This document shows positions 55,831 through 64,000 of a stretch of 64,000 nt of DNA, piece after piece. Origin of the DNA: Chitinophagales bacterium (GTDB lineage: Bacteria; Bacteroidota; Bacteroidia; Chitinophagales; UBA10324); contig JACDDS010000005.1 of NCBI GenBank assembly GCA_013816805.1, positions 185,455 through 249,454 on the forward strand, given 5' to 3'. A program made the position numbers and the translations under genes. How positions within the stretch are numbered: position 1 is the first letter of the stretch; each line of letters opens with the position of its first letter. The notes beneath the pieces are model-generated. The model saw only the letters and a list, made by a program, of their open reading frames with translations. It was not told the DNA's origin and did no database searches.

Positions 55831-57360
55831 TTAATCCTGTGAACCGGACTGCCCATTCATTTTTAATATTTCATCTATCAATACCCGGTCGTTATTTAAG
55901 CGCGGCACTTTATTCTGGCCGCCCAATTTATTTTTCGATTTCAGCCAGTTATAAAAAGTGTTAGGTGGCATCTGATGAATTACAGGAACAAGTAATGCTA
56001 GATCCTTAGCACGTTTTGCATCGTAGTCTGAATTTAAAGAACGTAACGATTGATCGAGCATTTCCGTAAATTCTCCCAGGTCTTCCGGGGCATTTGAAAA
56101 TTCAATCAGCCATTCATGGCCTCCACGGTTTTCAGCGGTAAGGTAAATGGGAGCCACAGTATAGTCCTTTACTACGGCGCCTGTCCGGTGGCATGCTTCG
56201 GCCAGCGCACGGTCAGTATTGTCAACGATTACTTCTTCTCCAAAAGCATTAATAAAATGTTTCAACCTGCCACTTACCCTGATCCTGTAAGGTCGCACAG
56301 AAGTAAAGCGAATGGTATCACCCACCACATAGCGCCACAAGCCTCCATTTGTGGAGATAACCAAAGCGTAGTTATCATTGGTGTTCACCTCATGAAGCAA
56401 AACCGTTTTCGGTTGCTCACTTAAAAATTCACCGGAGGGAATAAACTCATAAAATATACCATTGCTTAAATGCAAAACCAGGTCTTCATCATTTAACCCG
56501 AACTGAAAACCAAAAAATCCCTCGGAAGCATTATAGGTTTCATAATAATTTATTTTTTCAGAACGTATTAGTGTTTTAAACTCCCGCCTGTATGGGGTAA
56601 AGCTTACCCCTCCATGAATGTATAATTCCAGGTTAGGCCATACTTCCAGGAGATTATTTTTTCCCGTTATTTCAAATATTCGTTTTATTAAAAGTATAGT
56701 CCATGTCGGCACCCCGGAAAGGTTGGTCACATCTTCATTTATAGTTGACAGGGCCAGAGCCTCTAATTTTTTTTCCCAGTCATCCATCAATGCTATAGAC
56801 AGATCAGGTGTGCGGTACCACTGGGCAAAAAAAGACATATTCTGAAGCAGTACGGCAGAAAGATCACCGTAAGAAGAGCTATTGTTTAATGGATTTATCT
56901 GGTGACTGCCTCCGACAATCAGCCCTTTGCCGCTTAAAATTTTCGTGTCAGGATTTAGTGCACAGTAAGCGGAAAGTAAGTCTATCGCTCCTTTGTAATG
57001 GCAATCTTCAATAGACTCCTTAGTCATGGGAATAAACTTACTGGTATCGCTGGTAGTGCCGGAAGATTTTGCAAACCATTTTACCGGTGTGTTCCAAAGA
57101 AGATTCTGCTCTCCTGACATGATACGCTTGAAATAGGGTTTCAGAGATTCATAATTCTGAACGGGAACGCGCCTTCTGAATTCATCCGGATGCCGGATGG
57201 TACTATAATCATATTTCTTTCCCCACTCCGTATTAGCAGCTTGCTGCAAAAGACTGTTAAATATTTTAAGCTGCGCATCGAGTGGATATTCCATCCAGGA
57301 TTCGATCTGGCTGAAGCGCTGACGGAGAAACCACTGGACTATTGGGGAGAAAACAAACAA
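55831..57360 (-). CDS. GH3-like acyl-acid amido synthetase family protein
   Basis: A 509-residue member of the GH3 auxin-responsive-promoter superfamily (acyl-adenylating fold). Seen: WFAKSSGTTSDTSKFIPMT (ATP/phosphate loop), YNASEGFFGFQFG and GGLWRYVVGDTIRFTSV, the three ANL-type motifs. Plant GH3 enzymes conjugate amino acids to hormones; bacterial homologues are frequent in Bacteroidota but mostly uncharacterised. It is convergent with the GH13 gene and tandem with citrate synthase (58 bp). Confidence 0.88.
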   Translation of the reverse strand: MFVFSPIVQWFLRQRFSQIESWMEYPLDAQLKIFNSLLQQAANTEWGKKYDYSTIRHPDEFRRRVPVQNYESLKPYFKRIMSGEQNLLWNTPVKWFAKSSGTTSDTSKFIPMTKESIEDCHYKGAIDLLSAYCALNPDTKILSGKGLIVGGSHQINPLNNSSSYGDLSAVLLQNMSFFAQWYRTPDLSIALMDDWEKKLEALALSTINEDVTNLSGVPTWTILLIKRIFEITGKNNLLEVWPNLELYIHGGVSFTPYRREFKTLIRSEKINYYETYNASEGFFGFQFGLNDEDLVLHLSNGIFYEFIPSGEFLSEQPKTVLLHEVNTNDNYALVISTNGGLWRYVVGDTIRFTSVRPYRIRVSGRLKHFINAFGEEVIVDNTDRALAEACHRTGAVVKDYTVAPIYLTAENRGGHEWLIEFSNAPEDLGEFTEMLDQSLRSLNSDYDAKRAKDLALLVPVIHQMPPNTFYNWLKSKNKLGGQNKVPRLNNDRVLIDEILKMNGQSGSQD

Positions 57361-57418
57361 TTTCCGCTTTATTGATTAAATAGAGTTCGCTTACAATGTA
57401 ATCAATACAGTGTAATAA

Positions 57419-58762
57419 TCAGTGCGGCGCTACAGCCGTCTCGTTCTCCTTAACCATTTTGGAGGAAACAAATTCTTTCATCCATTGCGTAGTAACAGAC
57501 TTAGGCCTTTCGATGCCGTAACCCAAAGCACGGTCCCAGATCAAAGATGCAAGTACACCCAGGGCGCGGGAAACTCCAAATAGAACCGTATAAAATTCAT
57601 ATTCTTTAAGTCCATAGTGAACCAATAGCGCGCCGGAGTGCGCATCTACATTTGGCCACGGGTTTTTAATTTTACCGGTTTCTCCAAGAATTTTGGGAGC
57701 GGCTTCATAAACTTTCCAGACAATTTTTACGAGTTCATCTTCAGGGCAATATTTCTTTGCAAAATCCATCTCTGCTATAAACCGCGGGTCCGTTTTACGC
57801 AGTACTGCATGCCCATATCCAGGAACCACCTTTCCTTCCGCAAGGGTCTGCCGGATATAATTTTCAATATCAGTGATGGAAGGCTCGGCTTTTCCAAGAT
57901 GTTTTTTCATATCCAAAATCCAGCGGATCACTTCCTGGTTTGCAAGGCCATGGAGGGGTCCTGCCAGCCCATTCATTCCCGAAGCAAATGAAAGATAAGC
58001 ATCGCTTAATGCCGATCCTACAAGATGTGTGGCATGGGCCGATACATTTCCACCCTCATGGTCAGCATGTATCGTAAGAAACAAACGCATGTAACTATAG
58101 AAATCAGGCTGATTATAACCGAGCATATGCGCAAAATTTGCAGCCCAATCAAGTTCGGGATCTGGCTCAATGTGTTTTCCCTTCTTATAGGAGCGGCGAT
58201 AGATATATGCAGCAATACGTGGCAAACGGGCTATCAGGGTCATTACATCTTCATACATTGGATCCCAATATTCCTTTTTATTAATTCCTTCCCGGTACGC
58301 TTTTACAAATGTAGACTCGGTTTGCATAGCCATGATGCCTATGCTGAACTGAGTCATGGGATGTGTTTCGCGGGGAAGTCGGTCTATTGCTTTAAAAACA
58401 TGAAGCGGAACAATAGCCCTTCTAGCCCATACATTTGCGATATGCTGCACATCTTTAAATGTAGGGATTTCATCGAGCAGCAAGAGATAGAACAGGCCTT
58501 CAGGCAAGGGCTCATTGCAACTTTCAAGGTGCGGAAGCCTGGAACGCAATTCCGGAATGGTGTATCCTCTAAACCGAATGCCTTCTTCGGGATCAAGCAG
58601 TGATGTTTCGGTAACCAGCGCTTTAATACTTTTCATTCCCCCATACGCCTGCCCTACCGTATATGTACCGAGCTCTGTATTCTCATTTTTTTTTATAAAC
58701 TCTTTAATTTCTGCAGCTAAAGGCAGTGCTTTAGCGGCAAAGTGTTCTTTAATGTAACCCAT
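57419..58762 (-). CDS. gltA: Citrate synthase, eukaryotic (mitochondrial)-like type I
   Basis: 447 residues. Citrate synthase blocks: IRFRGYTIPELRSRLP, HPMTQFSIGIMAMQTES, the oxaloacetate-binding AGPLHGLANQEVIRWI and the catalytic PGYGHAVLRKTDPRF. The N-terminus (IKEFIKKNENTELGTYTVGQAYGGMKSIKALVTE shortened) and spacing follow the mitochondrial-like citrate (Si)-synthase group rather than the E. coli hexameric GltA. This group is known in a subset of Bacteroidota. It catalyses the first TCA-cycle step. It is a single gene with a 200-bp upstream gap before folK. Confidence 0.93.
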   Translation of the reverse strand: MGYIKEHFAAKALPLAAEIKEFIKKNENTELGTYTVGQAYGGMKSIKALVTETSLLDPEEGIRFRGYTIPELRSRLPHLESCNEPLPEGLFYLLLLDEIPTFKDVQHIANVWARRAIVPLHVFKAIDRLPRETHPMTQFSIGIMAMQTESTFVKAYREGINKKEYWDPMYEDVMTLIARLPRIAAYIYRRSYKKGKHIEPDPELDWAANFAHMLGYNQPDFYSYMRLFLTIHADHEGGNVSAHATHLVGSALSDAYLSFASGMNGLAGPLHGLANQEVIRWILDMKKHLGKAEPSITDIENYIRQTLAEGKVVPGYGHAVLRKTDPRFIAEMDFAKKYCPEDELVKIVWKVYEAAPKILGETGKIKNPWPNVDAHSGALLVHYGLKEYEFYTVLFGVSRALGVLASLIWDRALGYGIERPKSVTTQWMKEFVSSKMVKENETAVAPH

Positions 58763-58967
58763 AACACTTAATAATTTTCACTGCCAAAATTAGGAAAATT
58801 TAAGATGCGACAGAAAAAACTGCTGTATATTTTCATCAATTTATAAATACTGACGAAAGTTAAACAGAGACCGGTTATTTTGTAAAAAGTTTAATTATAA
58901 CCGTAAGCGTTGTTCACGATACAATAAAAAATAATTTCCTGATAAATTTCTTTCTCCAAGTCATAAT

Positions 58968-59474
58968 ATGCACCAGGCTTATCTTCTATTTGGCAGTAAT
59001 TTAGATGATCGTGAGTCTCATATAAATCATGGACTGGATAAGCTGCGTCTTAATAATATTAAAATTTTAAAAGCTTCTTCGATTTATGAAACATCACCAT
59101 GGGGAGTTATAAATCAACCGGATTACTTAAATGTGGCTGTAAAAATTGCAACCAATCTTTCATCCGTAGAGCTGTTCGGCATCGTTAAGGAATTCGAAAG
59201 AGAGGAGGGGCGGATTAATTTACAGAAATATGCACCCCGTGAACTGGATATCGATATTTTGTTTTATGATGAAATAATATTCGAAAATAATGAACTCATC
59301 ATTCCCCATCCCAAGATTCAACTGCGTAAATTTACCCTGATCCCAATGAATGAAATTGCCAGTGCATATGTGCATCCCGTATTAAAAAAGAGTATTAAAA
59401 ATTTATTGCTTGAATGTGAAGATATAGGGACGGTTAGGTTATATAAACCAGTTTCTGCAGAAAACAAGAGGTGA
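58968..59474 (+). CDS. folK: 2-amino-4-hydroxy-6-hydroxymethyldihydropteridine pyrophosphokinase
   Basis: A 168-residue HPPK in folate synthesis, making the substrate of FolP. Seen: LLFGSNLDDRESHINHGLDKL, SSIYETSPWGVINQPDYLNVAV, REEGRINLQKYAPRELDIDILFYD split around the metal-binding DIDILFYD, and IIPHPKIQLRKFTLIPM. The Asp pair of DIDIL binds Mg2+. It heads a short rightward unit with an ABC exporter; the gap of 58 bp leaves co-transcription possible. Confidence 0.95.
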   Translation: MHQAYLLFGSNLDDRESHINHGLDKLRLNNIKILKASSIYETSPWGVINQPDYLNVAVKIATNLSSVELFGIVKEFEREEGRINLQKYAPRELDIDILFYDEIIFENNELIIPHPKIQLRKFTLIPMNEIASAYVHPVLKKSIKNLLLECEDIGTVRLYKPVSAENKR

Positions 59475-59532
59475 AATTTTCATTCTGCAATAGATATTTT
59501 TCACCTTCGTTTGCAGCTGCTAAGTGTGATCT

Positions 59533-60165
59533 ATGCTTCAGATAGTGAATGTTAAAAAATTTTACGGCAGTTATCTGGCATTGCAGGTTTCATCTCTGAC
59601 TATAAGCGATGGAATTCACTGGCTACAAGGCATAAATGGTTCTGGCAAAACCACTTTTTTAAAAATCATAGCCGGGCTTCTGCCCTTTAGTGGAGATATT
59701 TTTATCCGCGATACTATAAGCATTAAAAAAAAACCGGTTGCCTATCGCAGGCTTGTAAATTATGCAGAGGCGGAACCGCTTTATCCTTCTTTTCTATCCG
59801 GAACTGACCTCATCAATTTATTTGTAAAAGCAAAACAAGGCACTCATCAGCAGGCTGATGAATTAATTGAATTACTGCATGTCAATTCATTCATCAGCCA
59901 TCCTATAGGAACGTATTCCAGTGGCATGCAAAAGAAAATGTCAATAATTCTGGCATTGATCGGACATCCTAGCCTGGTTTTGCTGGATGAGCCGCTGGTA
60001 ACTGTTGATGATGCATCGGTAAACATTATCTATGAATTGATAGAAAACTATCATCGGAGTAAGGGGACTTCATTCCTGCTCACTTCTCACCAGCAGTTTG
60101 ATCAGTCAAGGTTTACCATTGAAAACAGGTTTCTTGTAGAAAATCAAATGATAAAACATCTATAA
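59533..60165 (+). CDS. ABC transporter ATP-binding protein
   Basis: A 210-residue nucleotide-binding subunit. Walker A LQGINGSGKTTFLKIIAG, Q-loop region YAEAEPLYPSF, signature YSSGMQKKMSIIL, Walker B LVLLDEPL and the H-loop LLTSHQ are all present. The unusual IHWLQGINGSGKTT resembles the CcmA/heme-exporter and GldA-like branch, but no family is certain. The stop of this gene overlaps the start of the partner membrane gene by 1 bp. Confidence 0.92.
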   Translation: MLQIVNVKKFYGSYLALQVSSLTISDGIHWLQGINGSGKTTFLKIIAGLLPFSGDIFIRDTISIKKKPVAYRRLVNYAEAEPLYPSFLSGTDLINLFVKAKQGTHQQADELIELLHVNSFISHPIGTYSSGMQKKMSIILALIGHPSLVLLDEPLVTVDDASVNIIYELIENYHRSKGTSFLLTSHQQFDQSRFTIENRFLVENQMIKHL

Positions 60166-61283
60166 TGGTAGGCCCTGTTTCAAAAGTGCTTAACCGGGTA
60201 ATAGTTGCACAATTTTATCAGCGAAATGCGGGATTATTTTTGTTTCTGTTCATACTGCTTTTTGGCGTAGTGCATGGAGAGGAAGTGCTTTATTATCATC
60301 TTACCCTGATATATGCCATGCTTGATTCCAATCTTTTTATGGCGGTAATTTTTATTGTATGGTTATTATACGGTTTAAAGTGTGCGCAGTTTACGACTAA
60401 ATCTTTATCAGAACCCGAAAATTCATTTATAAATGTGATAGCATGTCTTTCGAAAAGAGAACAGCTGCTTGCTCTCATAAACCTGCAGTGGTTACTTTTT
60501 CTTCCGGTATTGATTTATACATTATTTATTATTAGTGTGGGGATTTATACCAAATGTTTCGGGCAGGTTTTACTTGTGATTGCCTATAATTTTTTGCTTT
60601 GCGGGTTAAGTGCAGTTTTTTACCGTTATAAGATCCAACACCCTGACAGTGGAAAATCCCTGATTCGTTTTCCGTTTCTTACGATCAAAATACCTAAGAA
60701 TTATCCTGCCTTTTTTATTACCTATCTATTGAATGAGCTTAAGATAATTTTTATCGTAACAAAGTTTTTTTCAGCAACTGTATTAATTGCTTTCCTGAAT
60801 GGCTTTTTTATAAATGTTAACGATTCACGAATTCCATTTTTAGGTTTTCTTTTAGGCATTATTGCGCACTGCATGCTGGTATTTGAATTCAGGAAATTCG
60901 AAGAAACACGCTTAAATTTTAGCCGTAATCTTCCTATATCCCGTGGAAAAAGATTTTTATCTATGGCAATGGTTTATACAGTTGTGCTTCTTCCTGAAAT
61001 TATTATCCTTATAACTTCCATACCAACCATTATTTCCGCCATTAACTTTATTCTTCTTGCCGTATTCGGTATCAGCACTTTACTGTTTTTGCACTGTCTG
61101 CTTTATTGGCCCATTCGTGATACGGAAGTATTTTTAAAATATGTATTTGGAACCTTCTCCATTTTGTTCTTTTTAATCTTATATAAAGCCTATGTAGCTA
61201 TTATTTCAATGTTGCTTTTAATTTCACTGCTGATTTTTTTCTTGAGGTATTACAGGTATGAAACAATAAGTACGGATGAATAA
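60165..61283 (+). CDS. Membrane subunit of an ABC exporter
   Basis: A 372-residue integral membrane protein with about 8-10 predicted helices (for example LFLFLFILLFGVVHGEEVLYYH, FLLLISLLIFFLRYYRY). No ATPase domain is present. It overlaps the ATPase gene by 1 bp, so the two form one exporter. Weak sequence conservation is typical of such permeases; substrate unknown. Confidence 0.8.
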   Translation: MVGPVSKVLNRVIVAQFYQRNAGLFLFLFILLFGVVHGEEVLYYHLTLIYAMLDSNLFMAVIFIVWLLYGLKCAQFTTKSLSEPENSFINVIACLSKREQLLALINLQWLLFLPVLIYTLFIISVGIYTKCFGQVLLVIAYNFLLCGLSAVFYRYKIQHPDSGKSLIRFPFLTIKIPKNYPAFFITYLLNELKIIFIVTKFFSATVLIAFLNGFFINVNDSRIPFLGFLLGIIAHCMLVFEFRKFEETRLNFSRNLPISRGKRFLSMAMVYTVVLLPEIIILITSIPTIISAINFILLAVFGISTLLFLHCLLYWPIRDTEVFLKYVFGTFSILFFLILYKAYVAIISMLLLISLLIFFLRYYRYETISTDE

Positions 61284-61311
61284 ATTTTGGAATCAGGGAG
61301 AGCGATCAAAC

Positions 61312-61815
61312 CTATTTTGCTTCCAGCAAATCCCCTGAAGGACCGAATTTATAGGTAGTTCCGTCCGCCTGAAAGTCATGCAATTTTACAGAACCATCAC
61401 CCGGAAATTCAACAGAATTTTCACCATGCACTGTGGTCCAGTATTTATATTCTGACTCAAAATCTGCTTTTTTATAGAGCATCACATTTACTTTAGCAGA
61501 ATCGCGGCTCCCAACTAAAAGCTCCTGTTTGCCATCACCATCTACGTCCTTTTCGCCCACCTGCACCATAGAAGCGGTTTGAAATGGATCACAGAAAAGA
61601 TTGTTTTTACCGTTTTTTCCAATCATTACTTTAATTCCGGTTCCTGCTGCATAAGACAGCACAAGCGTTGAACCGTCTTTATTCTTAATGGAAGGAACAC
61701 GCTGGCTTTTTGGAATCAATGAAGCAGTGTTGGTTAATCCTTTAATAATTTCCTGAGCAGTGGCACCTTTATAATAGGCAGTAGCTATTACTAATAACAA
61801 TATGATTTTTTTCAT
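61312..61815 (-). CDS. Hypothetical secreted protein
   Basis: 167 residues with a signal peptide (ILLLVIATAYYKGATAQ). The mature part has beta-rich segments and GEKDVDGDGKQELLVG, an Asp/Gly loop like the calcium-binding loops of FG-GAP/VCBS repeats (DVDGDGKxE). A small VCBS-like single repeat is possible. It is convergent with the ABC permease gene. No further function can be supported. Confidence 0.7.
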   Translation of the reverse strand: MKKIILLLVIATAYYKGATAQEIIKGLTNTASLIPKSQRVPSIKNKDGSTLVLSYAAGTGIKVMIGKNGKNNLFCDPFQTASMVQVGEKDVDGDGKQELLVGSRDSAKVNVMLYKKADFESEYKYWTTVHGENSVEFPGDGSVKLHDFQADGTTYKFGPSGDLLEAK

Positions 61816-62124
61816 TCAGGAGCTTTTGAAGAGATGGGCAAAAATAAAACCAATTCTAAATATGTCAGAAGCTGATTAGATCATTAACAATGTTCTCTAA
61901 GATATTAACATGCGTCTATGCATTGTTTACTCTCTTCAGCAGCTATTTATATCTCAGTGATTCATCGGTTTACCTAAGTGATTCATCTACTCCGTTTGCT
62001 CACTCATAGAATACAAACCAATAACCTTTCCCGCAGGCAATAATTTCATGCTCTTTACAGGATTTTAATATGAAATTTCAATTATATCAGCCTGCATCTA
62101 TATTATATATGAGAACTCAATTTT
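61816..62124. other. Intergenic region between divergent small secreted-protein genes
   Basis: 309 bp without a gene. A short repeated phrase (AGTGATTCATC, near 61953 and 61977) is the only pattern noticed. Nothing else recognised. Confidence 0.4.
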
Positions 62125-62445
62125 ATGAAACTCACTATCCTTCTTCCTTTTTTTCTGCTTGTCCTGAATTTATCAAATGCACAAAGAGTACCTTCAATTG
62201 CAGGAACATATTCAGCCCATACCGGCAGGTTTATTATTAAACTAAATGCCCACCAAATCTGGAAACTGAATCCTGATGGTACCGGTTCGTGGAAAAGCAA
62301 TGATGGTAAACGTCATGCTACATTCCTATATGGTATAAGAGACAAAAAGACCTATCCAGTAATGATAGAACAGGATGGGAAAAATACATTGCACATAACC
62401 GGAAAAAATATTTACATCACTCTGAAAAGAGTAAAGTCTCAATAA
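62125..62445 (+). CDS. Hypothetical secreted small protein
   Basis: 106 residues: signal peptide (LLPFFLLVLNLSNAQ) plus ~85 residues of small beta-strand protein (FIIKLNAHQIWKLNPDGTGSW, HATFLYGIRDKKTYPVMI). This copper-resistance/NlpE-like or lipocalin-like appearance (short strands, WKLNPDGTG) is common in small Bacteroidota exported proteins. No family assigned. Confidence 0.6.
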   Translation: MKLTILLPFFLLVLNLSNAQRVPSIAGTYSAHTGRFIIKLNAHQIWKLNPDGTGSWKSNDGKRHATFLYGIRDKKTYPVMIEQDGKNTLHITGKNIYITLKRVKSQ

Positions 62446-62627
62446 AGTCTTCTTTAGCTGCCGCAGATTTAGTTGCGTCCACATAACCTTTGCTTTGCCT
62501 TATAATACGCAGATGAATATTTTCTGTGCATCCTTTATAGATGTCGCCATTACTGCACAGAAGGAGGTATACATACCATATTAAAATAATTTAAGAACCT
62601 GCACCGCTAAAGATACGGCAGGTGAAT

Positions 62628-62649
62628 GCGGAGAGAGTGGGATTCGAAC
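62628..62649 (-). other. Relic of a tRNA 3' end (possible attachment site)
   Basis: The 22 nt GCGGAGAGAGTGGGATTCGA-AC, read leftward, equal the 3' acceptor strand and T-loop of a typical bacterial tRNA-Ser-like end (GTTCGAATCCCACTCTCTCCGC). No other part of a tRNA precedes it. Such short 3' tRNA copies are usual at the far end (attR/attL) of elements integrated in a tRNA gene. Confidence 0.5.
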
Positions 62650-62671
62650 TATTTTATAAAGGTATTGATTG

Positions 62672-62818
62672 TCAAACATTAATGAGTTTAATTTTCAATG
62701 GGTATCCTAATAGGTAACCAAATCTTTTAAAGGAAATCCCGAGGTTTCCCCTTTCAGCTGCAAAATAAATATGGTTCAGCTCTTCCGTAAATAACCATTT
62801 AAAGCCTTTTTTTATCGC
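62672..62818 (-). pseudogene. Fragment of an unknown protein next to the tRNA relic
   Basis: 48 codons between stops without an ATG start. The peptide is coherent: KGFKWLFTEELNHIYFAAER, then GNLGISFKRFGYLLGYPLKI. It looks like a C-terminal end of a real protein severed upstream. It lies 23 bp from the tRNA relic. No family recognised. Confidence 0.3.
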
Positions 62819-62876
62819 TCAGATTTGGAGAGATACTACAATGATGATTTTTTTAAGTAATTAGCAAATTAGAGGT

Positions 62877-63083
62877 ATGACTACAGATGAAGCATTTACT
62901 CAAATGATCCATACCCGCGGCATGCATACGAGAATTGACCGCACTGCAAAATATATGACTTGGATACGAGTTAAAAATCAAAGACATAAAGGAATCTCGC
63001 TTGAGCTGAAGATTCATCTATTACAAAAGGCAGGATTTAAAATGTTGCAAGATATTGAATGGGGAGAGCCTAAAACAAAATAA
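62877..63083 (+). CDS. Small conserved protein, possibly DNA-binding
   Basis: 68 residues, basic and helical: MTTDEAFTQMIHTRGMHTRI, then ISLELKIHLLQKAGFKML, QDIEWGEP. The layout, with short helices around a HTRG turn and a conserved LLxKAGF near the end, is shared with small proteins found in Bacteroidota accessory regions. A helix-turn-helix is possible but unproven. Confidence 0.55.
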   Translation: MTTDEAFTQMIHTRGMHTRIDRTAKYMTWIRVKNQRHKGISLELKIHLLQKAGFKMLQDIEWGEPKTK

Positions 63084-63300
63084 ATTTCATCATCCTTAAT
63101 TTTGTAATTGTACGAGGTATGTTTTCTTGCCTGTTTCCTTTCTCAGGTTGCCTGTGTTGGAACTAATAGAGAACACACACGGCCGGTTTCCATCTCTCTT
63201 AATACATTGCGACAGGTATCACATCACTTCCATTCAGCGAAGGAAAGGGGGCAAGGGACTGAAAGGACAGGAAATTGTAAAGAGGGTTAATAATACTGGA

Positions 63301-63786
63301 ATGGTAAATTCATTACTAAACTTTATAAAAGAGCTTTTTTGCCTTATCGAAGAAATAGCACCTATTGCAATTGCAATATTTGCTGGGAGAATAGCATATC
63401 AACAATATCAAGTCCAGCGGTATAAAGTGAAGTTAGATTTATTCGAGCGACGAATGAAAATTTATGAAAATATAAGGTCTGTCTTAATTAATGTTTTTCA
63501 CTATGCATCATTAGAAAAAGCTGATATGAATAATTTCCATATGTGCGTTAGACATTCAAAATTCCTTTTTGACAAACCAACAAGAGACTACATTTTCGAA
63601 ATTGAAGATAAAGTACTCGAATTCCAAAGAATACAAATGTTTCTGTTTGGACCAGGTAGTTTGCCGGAAGGGGAAACAAGAACTCTAAAAGCTGTACTTC
63701 AAGAAGAAATAATGATGTGGCTAATTAACCAAATCACGGTTTTTGACGAAAAGTTTTCAAATTTCATGGCAATAAATAAAATATAA
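63301..63786 (+). CDS. Hypothetical single-span membrane protein
   Basis: 161 residues. One N-terminal helix (residues ~15-33, IEEIAPIAIAIFAGRIAYQQY) is followed by a charged helical cytoplasmic domain (VKLDLFERRMKIYENIRSVL). This topology, a membrane anchor then QxxxxRxKxxLFxxRxxIYxxI, is a recurrent type of uncharacterised bacterial protein, often in islands. The frame is open from 63127, but the preceding residues do not look coding and the ATG at 63301 begins a good N-terminus. No function assigned. Confidence 0.7.
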   Translation: MVNSLLNFIKELFCLIEEIAPIAIAIFAGRIAYQQYQVQRYKVKLDLFERRMKIYENIRSVLINVFHYASLEKADMNNFHMCVRHSKFLFDKPTRDYIFEIEDKVLEFQRIQMFLFGPGSLPEGETRTLKAVLQEEIMMWLINQITVFDEKFSNFMAINKI

Positions 63787-63857
63787 GGGAACTATATACA
63801 ACTTTGGACTTTGAAAATCTCTTTCATGGATTTTCAACCTTTCATATATGACCACTT

Positions 63858-64000
63858 TTATATTAAGGTAATATAGGGTATTCCCGAAAATGTTTCAAAT
63901 TCATTTGGAGTGATGGCTAATGCTTGCTGATCATCTTGCTAAGAGATATTTTTTTGATTCATGGAGCAGCGGATATCCTTTTGGTTTAGCAGCGAACACA
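63858..64000 (-). pseudogene. C-terminal end of an unknown gene, frameshifted, at the window edge
   Basis: Read leftward from 64000, one frame gives AKPKGYPLLHESKKYLLA up to a stop near 63938; the neighbouring frame continues DDQQALAITPNEFETFSGIP and YITLI, with a stop at 63858-63860. Both halves look coding, so a one-base shift at ~63940 in a gene entering from the right is likely. No family recognised. Confidence 0.4.

Noticed and set aside
58025..58603. 192-residue rightward frame antisense to citrate synthase
   Set aside because: It lies entirely inside a well-supported gene on the other strand, with no protein family features.
61312..62445. Shared QRVPSI motif in the two neighbouring small secreted proteins
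   Set aside because: The rest of the two proteins shows no similarity, so it is probably chance.
63127..63300. N-terminal extension of the 63301 membrane protein
   Set aside because: The 58 extra residues do not look like protein and break the good N-terminus beginning at the ATG at 63301.

Overview
The window is from a member of the Bacteroidota, most likely near Chitinophagales/Saprospirales. The evidence is indirect but consistent: several secreted proteins end in a type IX secretion (T9SS) sorting domain, the FtsZ tail, the long MraY and the ~700-residue PASTA-bearing FtsI are of the Bacteroidota type, and BT_3928-type DoxX, DUF1599 and GH3-like proteins are present. The DNA is AT-rich. 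MurE carries DNPR, which points to meso-diaminopimelate peptidoglycan. No species can be named from sequence alone.

Layout. Positions 1-1200 are an eroded edge: the start of a CxxGH-type zinc-ribbon gene, decayed DNA, an intact initiator tRNA and, 360 bp away, a broken copy of that tRNA's 3' half, with a small GIY-YIG nuclease gene between them. Positions 1230-10876 hold ordinary chromosomal genes: acyl-CoA dehydrogenase, a helix-hairpin-helix membrane protein, an MBL hydrolase, an outer-membrane barrel, Ada, an exported debranching-type glycosidase and an LtaS-like phosphotransferase. Positions 10957-26507 are a complete leftward division and cell-wall (dcw) cluster running mraZ-rsmH-ftsL-ftsI-murE-mraY-murD-ftsW-murG-murC-ftsQ-ftsA-ftsZ, tightly packed and lacking murF, murB and ddl. 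A three-unit, 10-bp-period repeat lies upstream of mraZ. Then come aroK, a DoxX protein, DUF1599, folP-cdaA and a lipoprotein.

Positions 31525-39585 are accessory. A metalloprotease gene stops just before the inverted end of an IS481-like element. That element encloses only a transposase N-terminus and a frameshifted T9SS gene. Two tandem secreted sulfatases follow. Positions 39919-43805 carry a ROK sugar kinase, a PD40 propeller, idi and an M20 amidohydrolase. Positions 43875-45590 hold a broken two-gene module and a REP-associated transposase (RAYT) sitting among palindromic repeats, including the ghost of a second RAYT. A 1766-residue T9SS beta-helix protein and a T9SS starch module (two small secreted proteins plus a GH13 amylase) follow.

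The right end has a GH3-like enzyme, a eukaryotic-type citrate synthase, folK, an ABC exporter pair and small secreted proteins. A 22-nt relic of a tRNA 3' end at 62628 then marks what may be the edge of an integrated island with small unknown genes and fragments.

The housekeeping part links folate synthesis (folP, folK), peptidoglycan synthesis and c-di-AMP. The accessory part is mainly about exporting glycan-active enzymes through T9SS. No CRISPR array, prophage or complete defence system was recognised. The most unusual items are the IS-bounded cassette, the RAYT/repeat locus and the nuclease gene wedged between two tRNA copies.
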